This document shows positions 1 to 7,100 of a stretch of 8,703 nucleotides of DNA, piece by piece. The notes beneath the pieces are model-generated. The model worked only from the letters and a program-made list of their open reading frames with translations, was not told the DNA's origin and did not search any database. A program made the translations under genes and the position numbers. Position 1 is the stretch's first letter. Every line of letters starts with the position of its first letter. Source of the stretch: Chloroflexota bacterium (GTDB taxonomy: Bacteria > Chloroflexota > Anaerolineae > Promineifilales > Promineifilaceae); the NCBI GenBank assembly GCA_963169155.1, contig CAUJGI010000123.1, positions 1-8,703 of the forward strand, in the 5' to 3' direction.

Positions 1-3000
1 AAACGGCCGCTGCCCTGGAAACAGCCACCAGCCACCTGACCGCCCATCTGCAGCAGCACCCTGAGCTGAACCTGGCCGATGTCGCCTACACGCTCCAGGT
101 CGGACGGCAGCCGTTTGCCCACCGCCGCCTGTTCACCGCTACCACCACGGCCGAAGCGCTGGCCGTCCTGCAAAACCAGCAGTACACCAGCCAGACCGTG
201 CCGCTGCAAACCGCTCCAGCGCTTACCTTCCTCTGCACCGGCGCGGGGGTGGTGACCAATACCGCCCGTGATCTATACGAAGGCAACGCCGTGTTCCGGC
301 AGCAGATCGAGTCGTGTGCGGTATTGTTACGGCCGTATCTCGGCATCGACATCCGCACCCTGCTTTACCCGGTGGACCAGCAAAACAGCAATTCGTTATC
401 GCCGCGCGCTGCCGCCACTGCTGCCGCCTTTGCCGTGGAGTTTGCCCTGGCCAAAACGTGGCAGGCGTGGGGCGTCCAGCCCGAATCGGTGCTGGGGATT
501 GGCAGCGGGGAAATTACTGCCGCTGTGCTGGCGGGGGTCATTTCCCTGGCCGATGGCGCACGGCTGGCGGCCGCAGGTGAACTGCTCGCCCTCCAGGCGG
601 ATCACATCCATGCCCAGACGGGCGAACTGCCAATCTTCTCCACCCAGCACGGCAATTGGATGGGCGCGCCCGATTACACCTTCCGCTATTGGAGCCATTT
701 ACTGGAAAACAGCAGCCACGATCACCTGGCGGAAAAGCTCGCCACGGCGTTGAACGGCCTGCAGCAGCAGCCCTCGCGTCAGCTGCTCTTCCTGGGGCAA
801 ATCACCACCCACCTGCCGGGCGACTTGCTGCGTGCGCCCCACTTTGCCAGCCTGCCTGCAGACGGCATGGTCACCCCAGAGAGCTTGCAGCAGACGTTGG
901 GCCAATTGTGGCTGGCGGGGACGGCCGTTGCCTGGCAGTCGCTCCACAAGGGCGAAAATCGCCGCCGCGTCATCTTGCCCACCTACCCGTTTGAGCGCAA
1001 GCGGTACTGGATTGAGGCCAAAAGCCTGACCAGCCAGACGCCAACCGAGGCGCTCCACAAAAACAGCGACCTCGGCCAGTGGGGCTACCTGCCCGGCTGG
1101 CAAAGCGCGCCCCCTCTGCCTGCTTATGCCGCGCCGGAAACGGCCGCTTCCTGGCTCATCTTCAGCGACGACACGCTGGGGCCGCTGCTGGCCGCCCAGC
1201 TGGAAGCCGCCGGGCAGTCGGTGGCCCGGGTACGGCCCGGCACCTCTTGGGACCAGGAAGGCAATCACTTCACCCTGAATCCTGCGGACGAAACGGAGTA
1301 CGCCCAGCTTTTTGCCGCGCTGCCCCATCCGCCGCAGCACATTCTCTTTTTGTGGAGCGCAGTGGTGGAAACGCCGTTTTATCCGCTGGCATACCTGGCC
1401 AAAGCGGCGGGCGCAGCCAGCAATGCGGCCCACATTCACATCGTCACGCGAGAAGCGTGTGCCGTTGCTGACACGGAGGCGCTCGACCCGGCCCAGGCAG
1501 CCCTGTTTGGCCTTAGCCAGACCATGCCGCAGGAATACGCCCAGCTCACCAGCCAGATCATTGACATCGCTGCTACAAACAACACCGCAAAAAATCTGCG
1601 CCAATCGGCGCAATCTGCGGATTTTTCCTTCATCATCAGACAAATCCTGGCCGAGTGCGGGGCCGCGACGCCCGCGCCCCAGGTGTCGCTGCGCGGTCGC
1701 AAGCGCTGGCTGCCGACGGTGGTGCCCGCGCCGCTGGCTGTGCCGCACACGGCCGTCTTTCGCCCCAACGCCACCTACCTCATCACCGGCGGCCTGAGCG
1801 ACATTGGTTACGACATCGCCCGCACCCTGGCCGAGAAAACGGCCGCTACCCTCCTGCTGCTTGACGCACAGCCTGCCAGCGCCACCCAACTGGCCGAACT
1901 GGCCGCCACCGGCAGCAAAGTGGTGACCCTGCAAGCCGATTTGACCGATGGTGAAGCGTTGCAAACGGCCGTCACTCAGGGCATCGCGCAATGCGGCCCG
2001 CTCACCGGAGTGATCCACTCCCCCACCGTCGCCGGGCAGCAGGCCTTCCAGGCCATCGCCGAAATCAAACCGGCCCAGAGCGACATTTTCTTCCGCACCA
2101 AACAAACCAGCCTGGAAGTGTTGGCCGAGGTGATTGCTGACCTGCCGCTAGAATTTTGCGTGGTCAGTTCGGCGCTGTCTACCGTGCTGGGCGGCGTAGG
2201 GTTTGCCGCCTTCACCGCCGCCGCCCACAGTGCCAACGCCCTGGTGCAGCAGCTTAACCGCCGCAGCACCTTCCCCTGGCTGGCGCTGAACTGGGACGTC
2301 TGGAAGTTTGACCAGGACGCCAATATGCCGGTCATGGGCGAGCTGTCGCAGCTGGCGCTGGACCGGCAGGAAGGGTTTGCTGTTTTGGAGCGGGCAGTGG
2401 GTACGGCCGTAACCGACATCCTCCTCATCTCCACCGCCAACCTGCCGCAGCGCATCGCTCAACGACAGCAAAAAGCGGCCGCGCCAGACAAAAATCTGTA
2501 CGATCGTCCCGCGCTGTGGACCGAATACGTCGCCCCGCGCACCCCCATCGAGGAGCGTGTGGTGGCCATCTGGCAGCAGGTGCTGGGCATTGAAAAGATT
2601 GGCGTAGACGATAACTTCTTCGAGCTGGGCGGCCACTCGCTGCTGGCCACCCAGCTGCGCAACCAGCTGCACAACGAATTTGGCGTGGAGCTTTCGCTCC
2701 AGCAGCTCTTTGCCGATGCCACCGCCGCCGGGGTGGCCCAGGGCATCGCCGACGGGCTGGCCAGCGGCGCTGCATCGGAGAAGCCGATTTTGGAGCAGTT
2801 GAAAGAGGCGTTCCCGGTGGAACGGCCGTTGCTCGTGGAAAAATACCTGCGCCAGAAAATCGCCAACGGGCTGAACATTCCCCCCGATCAGATTCCCGCC
2901 GATGGTGACCTCAGCGGCTTTAATTTGCAGTTAGCGGCCGTGGACCTGATGTGGAACCTCAAGCGTGACCTGAAGGTGCAGTTCTACCCACACGAAATTT

Positions 3001-4172
3001 TGGGCACACCCAAACTGCCCGAGCTGGCCCAATTTGTCTACCAGCAGCAGGATCGCATGGCCAACCTGGCCACCTACGCCACGGACAAGCCACTGTCAGC
3101 CTACACCATCAAGGAACACCGGGACAACGCTTACAACCGCGCCCCGTTCATCCCGCCCACAAAGAAAAACAAGCGGATGCTTTTTGTCCTTTCCAGCCCC
3201 CGCTCCGGCTCGACGCTCTTCCGCGTGATGCTGGCCGGGCACAAACAAATCTTCTGCCCACCGGAAATTTCGCTACTTTTTTTCAAAGACATGAACGAAT
3301 GGCAGCAAAACGTCGCCTTTGGCCAGGATTTTACCTGGCCAGCCGAAGGGCTGCACTGGGCGCTGGTCGAACTGCTGAAGCTGGAGCCGGAGCAGGGCTG
3401 GGCCGAAATTGAGCGTTTGGTGGCTGAAAACCACACCGTGCCCGACGTCTACCACCGCCTGCAAACCCTGGCAGGTGATCAGCTGGTGGTGGACAAAACG
3501 CCGCCCTACGCCATGGACATGGAAACGCTGCGCCGTGCCGAACAAATTTTTGACGACGCGATTTACATTCATCTGGTGCGCCATCCCTACGCCATGATGG
3601 AATCGTTTTTGCGGGTGCGGCTGGACCAGCAGTTCAGCTCCAGCCTGTTTGAAGACCCGAACCCGGACCCGTACATCGTGGCCGAGACGATTTGGGCCAC
3701 GGCCAACCGCAACCTCTCCACCTTCCTCAAGGATGTGGACCCGGTGCGGCAGCGGGTTGTGCGCTACGAAGACCTGGTGCAGCAGCCGGAAACGATCATG
3801 CGCGATTTGTGCCAGCTGATGAACCTGCCCTATGAACCGGCCCTGATTACCCCGTATGACGGCCGTCGCGAACGCATGATGGGTGGCATTGGCGATCCCA
3901 ATATTCTGACCCACACCGGCATCGACCCCACGCTGGCCGACACGTGGCGCGAGATTACCCTGCCGCGCCGCCTGGACCCCAGCACGCGCCAGCTGGCGGA
4001 GCAGTTTGGCTACGAGCTGCCAGACAACTACGAAGCGCCACATGGGGAACGGCCGTTCCCCCTCAACGAAGCCAACACCGAAACGGCCGCACCCGACATC
4101 AATATCGACGACCTGTCAGACGCTGACGTGGCCGCCATGTTAAGCCAGCTGTTAGAAGCAGAGGAAGGATAA
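1..4172 (+). CDS. Type I polyketide synthase, 3' part: (KS)-degenerate AT-degenerate KR-carrier-carrier-like-sulfotransferase
   Basis: The frame is open from the first full codon at base 3 to TAA at 4170-4172, so the gene starts upstream. The GTG at 198 is internal and not a start. The first ~65 codons match the linker between KS and AT in modular PKSs (NLADVAYTLQVGRQPFAHRR). Next come an AT remnant (about 210-1010), a two-part KR (about 1068-2447), a carrier (2532-2747), a carrier-like domain (2811-3047), a sulfotransferase (3168-4028) and an acidic tail (4089-4169). No thioesterase, reductase or terminal condensation domain follows, so release or transfer must happen elsewhere, most simply to the NRPS at 8161. 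The AT, KR and second carrier each lack key residues. It is the first visible gene of a tight + strand series, with its last codons forming the ribosome binding site of the next gene. The hybrid PKS identity is secure; the chemistry performed by this module is not. Confidence 0.93.
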   Translation, partial: TAAALETATSHLTAHLQQHPELNLADVAYTLQVGRQPFAHRRLFTATTTAEALAVLQNQQYTSQTVPLQTAPALTFLCTGAGVVTNTARDLYEGNAVFRQQIESCAVLLRPYLGIDIRTLLYPVDQQNSNSLSPRAAATAAAFAVEFALAKTWQAWGVQPESVLGIGSGEITAAVLAGVISLADGARLAAAGELLALQADHIHAQTGELPIFSTQHGNWMGAPDYTFRYWSHLLENSSHDHLAEKLATALNGLQQQPSRQLLFLGQITTHLPGDLLRAPHFASLPADGMVTPESLQQTLGQLWLAGTAVAWQSLHKGENRRRVILPTYPFERKRYWIEAKSLTSQTPTEALHKNSDLGQWGYLPGWQSAPPLPAYAAPETAASWLIFSDDTLGPLLAAQLEAAGQSVARVRPGTSWDQEGNHFTLNPADETEYAQLFAALPHPPQHILFLWSAVVETPFYPLAYLAKAAGAASNAAHIHIVTREACAVADTEALDPAQAALFGLSQTMPQEYAQLTSQIIDIAATNNTAKNLRQSAQSADFSFIIRQILAECGAATPAPQVSLRGRKRWLPTVVPAPLAVPHTAVFRPNATYLITGGLSDIGYDIARTLAEKTAATLLLLDAQPASATQLAELAATGSKVVTLQADLTDGEALQTAVTQGIAQCGPLTGVIHSPTVAGQQAFQAIAEIKPAQSDIFFRTKQTSLEVLAEVIADLPLEFCVVSSALSTVLGGVGFAAFTAAAHSANALVQQLNRRSTFPWLALNWDVWKFDQDANMPVMGELSQLALDRQEGFAVLERAVGTAVTDILLISTANLPQRIAQRQQKAAAPDKNLYDRPALWTEYVAPRTPIEERVVAIWQQVLGIEKIGVDDNFFELGGHSLLATQLRNQLHNEFGVELSLQQLFADATAAGVAQGIADGLASGAASEKPILEQLKEAFPVERPLLVEKYLRQKIANGLNIPPDQIPADGDLSGFNLQLAAVDLMWNLKRDLKVQFYPHEILGTPKLPELAQFVYQQQDRMANLATYATDKPLSAYTIKEHRDNAYNRAPFIPPTKKNKRMLFVLSSPRSGSTLFRVMLAGHKQIFCPPEISLLFFKDMNEWQQNVAFGQDFTWPAEGLHWALVELLKLEPEQGWAEIERLVAENHTVPDVYHRLQTLAGDQLVVDKTPPYAMDMETLRRAEQIFDDAIYIHLVRHPYAMMESFLRVRLDQQFSSSLFEDPNPDPYIVAETIWATANRNLSTFLKDVDPVRQRVVRYEDLVQQPETIMRDLCQLMNLPYEPALITPYDGRRERMMGGIGDPNILTHTGIDPTLADTWREITLPRRLDPSTRQLAEQFGYELPDNYEAPHGERPFPLNEANTETAAPDINIDDLSDADVAAMLSQLLEAEEG
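210..1010 (+). other. Degenerate, internally shortened acyltransferase (AT) domain
   Basis: The fold's landmarks are present in order. FLCTGAG (from about 228) stands where ATs have FxFPGQG, followed by RDLYEGNAVFRQQIESC, then FALAKTWQAWGVQPESVLG, and finally the post-AT linker ending YPFERKRYW (980-1010). The nucleophile elbow, normally GHSxGE, reads GIGSGE (495-512), so Gly replaces the catalytic Ser and Ile the preceding His. After ARLAAAGELLAL the sequence passes almost directly to ELPIFSTQHGNWM, which corresponds to the late AT strand usually reading like PFxSTVTG. Roughly 100 residues, including the catalytic His region, appear to be missing. The domain should not load malonyl units. 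It may serve as structural spacing, or a separate AT may charge the carrier. Judged from motif memory, not an alignment. Confidence 0.82.
1068..2447 (+). other. Ketoreductase (KR) domain, probably inactive
   Basis: The structural half begins at WGYLPGW (about 1083) and the catalytic Rossmann half at TYLITGG (about 1773). The cofactor loop, usually TGGxGxxG, reads TGGLSDIG (1785-1808), with Ser replacing the middle Gly. The conserved Lys (in FFRTKQT, about 2088-2108) and the SS of CVVSSALS (about 2157-2180) are kept. In the stretch GGVGFAAFTAAAHSANAL (about 2190-2243), related KRs have YAAAN; here it is FTAAA, so both the catalytic Tyr and the following Asn are gone. LALNWDVW matches the usual end of the domain. 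It most likely does not reduce a beta-keto group. A structural role for KR-like domains is known in PKS and FAS enzymes. Confidence is high for the KR fold and moderate for inactivity. Confidence 0.8.
2532..2747 (+). other. Carrier protein domain with intact phosphopantetheine serine
   Basis: This has the standard carrier helix pattern (PIEERVVAIWQQVLGIEKIGVDD) followed by NFFELGGHSLLATQL. The serine that takes the 4'-phosphopantetheine arm is the TCG codon at 2637-2639. The GGHSLLAT form is the peptidyl-carrier style often found in hybrid PKS/NRPS proteins, and not the GxDSL style of classical PKS carriers. It is the only carrier in the window that can be charged, so any chain on this module must sit here while the sulfotransferase or the next enzyme acts. 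Confidence 0.93.
2811..3047 (+). other. Second carrier-like domain lacking the attachment serine
   Basis: The stretch from VERPLLVEKYLRQKIANGLN to PKLPELAQFVYQQ has the length and helix pattern of an acyl carrier protein. Where carriers have G(L/F)DSLMAVEL, this one reads GFNLQLAAVDL, placing Gln (codon 2928-2930) at the serine position. It therefore cannot carry a prosthetic arm. It sits directly before the sulfotransferase and has a distinctive WNLKRDLKVQFYPHEI segment, so it may be an adaptor or docking piece that belongs with the sulfotransferase, with the Ser loss being a family trait and not recent decay. An alternative is a helical domain that only resembles a carrier. Confidence 0.65.
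3168..4028 (+). other. PAPS-dependent sulfotransferase domain
   Basis: The domain transfers a sulfonate group from 3'-phosphoadenosine-5'-phosphosulfate (PAPS) to a hydroxyl or amine. The 5'-phosphosulfate loop is FVLSSPRSGSTLFRVML (about 3183-3233). The 3'-phosphate site is IYIHLVRHPYAMMESFLR (about 3561-3614), including the usual Arg and Ser. The late conserved block VVRYEDLVQQPETIMRDLC is also present (from about 3756). Length (~290 residues) is normal. In cyanobacterial olefin synthases and CurM, a fused sulfotransferase acts on a beta-hydroxyl thioester before a thioesterase causes decarboxylative elimination. Here no thioesterase follows and the local KR looks dead, so a retained sulfate on the final product, or a hydroxyl made by an earlier module, is more likely. 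The acceptor cannot be read from the sequence. Confidence 0.9.
4089..4169 (+). other. C-terminal acidic tail, probable docking motif
   Basis: The last 27 residues after the sulfotransferase are acidic and end in a short amphipathic helix with the pattern DDLSDADVAAMLSQLLEAEE. Short C-terminal motifs of the form LSDxE(L/V)xxLLxxLL are familiar at the ends of PKS and NRPS subunits, where they help bind the next protein. The NRPS beginning at 8161 is the natural partner in this window; its own N-terminus contains LSPDEQRALLQKLL. The role is inferred from pattern and position. Confidence 0.55.
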
Positions 4173-4176
4173 GATG
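4161..4176 (+). promoter_or_regulatory. Shine-Dalgarno and coupled start of the MFS-acylase gene
   Basis: GAGGAAGGA (4161-4169) lies inside the last PKS codons, and the stop TAA (4170-4172) is followed after one base by ATG (4174-4176). This layout implies translational coupling and one transcript for the PKS and the exporter-acylase. Confidence 0.85.
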
Positions 4177-7100
4177 AGCCAAACGGCCGTTAGCCCCACC
4201 ACCCGGTTTACGCCCAAGTACAAACAGAACGTCTTTAACGCCATCTGGTTTGGCGAGATGATTTCGATCATCGGCTCAGGGCTGACCGGCTTTGCTCTGC
4301 GCGTCTGGGCCTACGAACAAACCGCTTCCGTCACCCAATTTGCCCTCATCACCTTCTTCTACGGCCTGCCGGGCATACTCATTTCCCCCTTTGCCGGGGT
4401 GCTGGTTGATCGCTGGGACCGGCGCAAAACGATGATCCTCAGCGACTTTGGTGCGGCGCTCAGCACGCTGGCTATTTTGCTGCTGGTGCTAACCGATCAG
4501 CTGCAAACCTGGCACATCTACATTGCGGTGGCGGCCATTTCCCTCTTTGGCGCGATTCAGGAACCGGCCAGCCAGGCCACAGTGGTCCTATTGGTGCCCA
4601 AAGAAAGGTTGGGGCGGGCCAATGGCATGATGCAAATTGGCCCGGCCATGAGCCGCATCGTAGCACCTTTTGTTGCCGGCTTGCTGCTGGTCACTATTGG
4701 TTTAAAAGGGATCACCCAAATTGACCTGGCTACCTTCCTGTTTGCCGTCATTGTGCTGTTTGTGGTTCGTATTCCCAATCCGGCGCGGGAAACAGAGGCG
4801 GGTGTGGCAGCCCAGGTCGCCAGGGCCGGGCGCAGCCGGTGGTCCACCTACATCGAAGAAGCCAAGGAAGGCTGGCAGTACATTCGCGAGCGGGTGGGCA
4901 TGTATTACCTGCTGCTGCTGGCGATTGTGCTGAACCTTACCCAGGGCATGGTGGTGGTGCTGATTGCCCCCATCGTGCTGGGGTTTGCCAACGCCCAGAC
5001 GTTAGGTTGGGTATTTGCCGTTTCCGGCGTCGGCGCGCTGCTGGGGGCCATTACAATGAGCCTCTGGGGTGGCCCCAAGCGCAAGATGAACGGCTTTTTG
5101 ATCTTTGGCTTTTTGCGGTCCATTTTGCTGCTGTTAGGTGGCCTGCAACCCAATGCCTGGCTCATTGCCATTGCCGCGGCCATGTATCTCTTCTTTTCTC
5201 AAATTGCCGGGGCTTCACTGATGACCATCTGGCAACAAAAGGTGCCTACCACCATCCAGGGACGTGTCTTTGCCACGCTGCGCATTTCCGCCGCGTTGTT
5301 CTTCCCCCTGGGGCAAATTTTGGCCGGGCCGCTGTCTGACTATGTCTTCCAACCCCTGTTGGAGGTGGATGGCATTCTGGCCAACAGCGTGGGGCAAATC
5401 ATCGGCGTGGGCAGCGGCCGTGGCATTGGTTTTTTGATGATCGTGACCGGAATTATCAATCTCATCATCATGATTTTTGCCTATGTGCATCCCCGAACGC
5501 GTCTTATTGAGGACGATATTCCAGATGCAATTCCAGACGACGAGGAAATAGAAGCAGGTGACACAAGCGGAAGTACGGCCGTAACCCACACAAAAGATCA
5601 AGTTGAGGTCATGACAACAGAGTCCAATAGGAGAGGAGAAACTATGAAATCGGGAAAAAGATGGGTCTTAGGCATCAGCCTATTTTTGGTGGCACTGATT
5701 GTTGGGCTGGCCGCCTACATTTACATTTCAATGCGGCTCGCCTTACCGCAAACAGAGGGCACATTGGCACTGCCTGGCCTGCAAGAAGAGACCAGAATTG
5801 TGCGTGATGAGTGGGGCACGGTTCATATTTACGCCGAAAACGATCATGACCTGTTTTTTGCCCAGGGCTTTGCCACCGCTCAGGACCGTATGTTCCAAAT
5901 GGAAATATTCCGTCGCGCGCCAAGCGGCCGTTTGGCGGAAATTGTGGGTGAGCAGGCCCTTTCCACCGACACGTATAACCGCAACATGCTCATGCGGCCC
6001 GCAGCCGAACATATCTGGGAGCAGATGGACGAAGAGTCCAAAGCCATCTTGATTGCTTACACCGACGGCGTAAATGCCTACCTGGAAGAACACAAAAATG
6101 CGCTGCCCATTGAATACAAAATCCTGCGGTTTGAACCTGAACCGTGGACGCCCGTGGATTCTATCGTTTGGGGCAACGCTATTTCCTTGCAGCTAAGCGC
6201 CAACAACTATATCGAGCTGGTACGCGCCTCGGTCTTCGACGCCGTAGGGCCAGAAGCCATGGAGATGCTGTTCCCCTTCACCGCCGAAGATTCACCGATT
6301 ACCGCGCCTGTTGACCCAAACCTTTACAGTGGAATGAAAAATCTTGACCTGACCGAACTTATCCAGATCAATAGTGTTTTGGGGACCACTGTGGATGGTA
6401 TTGGCAGCAACGGCTGGGTCGTGGATGGCTCGATGACGGAAAGCGGTCTGCCTATGCTGGCCAATGACATTCACATCGGTCTGACCATGCCCTCAATCTG
6501 GCATGCGGTGGGTCTGCATGGCGGAGAATACGATGTGGTTGGCTTCACGCTGGTCGGCGTACCGGGGGTGATCACCGGTCACAATGCCGATATCTCCTGG
6601 GGGCTGACCAGCCTTGGACCAGATACACAAGATTTCTATATTGAGCGGCTGGACGATACGATCCAACCCACCCAGTACCAGTACGATGGCGAGTGGCTGG
6701 ACCTGGAACATATCCAGGAAACGGTAGAGGTACGTGGCAAAGATCCCGTTGTGGTCGACATCTACGTCACGCAACACGGCCCAATCATGAATTACATCCT
6801 TCAGGAGCCAACCATTGCCCATCCAATGGCCATGCGCTGGGTGCAGCATGACAGCAGCACGCTATTCACCTCCATCCTGGCGCTCAATAAGGCATCCAAC
6901 TGGGAGGAGTTCCGTGAGGCTTTGTCTCATTGGGACACACCCGGGCAAAACATTTTTTATGCCGATCGCCAAGGCAATATTGGGTTCCAGGCTGTTGGGA
7001 AGATTCCGATTCGGCCAAATGGCAACGGCCGTCTTCCCGTTGAAGGGTGGACCAGCGAAAATGAGTGGCAAGGGTACATCCCCTTTGAAGAGCTGCCCTC

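Noticed and set aside
198..200. GTG as a possible start of the PKS gene
   Set aside because: The frame is open to the window edge and the upstream codons encode a recognisable KS-AT linker, so the gene starts outside the window.
210..1010. Reading the AT region as a trans-AT docking domain
   Set aside because: It keeps true AT landmarks at both ends and the YPFERKRYW post-AT linker over ~265 residues, so a shortened AT is the better description, although a trans-acting AT could still supply units.
699..2105. 468-codon open frame on the - strand
   Set aside because: Long antisense frames are common opposite GC-rich coding DNA; its translation is Gly/Arg-rich with no recognisable domain, while the + strand is clearly PKS.
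3273..4043. 256-codon open frame on the - strand
   Set aside because: It lies opposite the sulfotransferase domain, shows no domain pattern and has no convincing ribosome binding site.
3168..4172. A complete olefin-synthase ending (sulfotransferase plus thioesterase)
   Set aside because: The protein ends shortly after the sulfotransferase; no GxSxG hydrolase domain is present here, and the next gene is a transporter-acylase.
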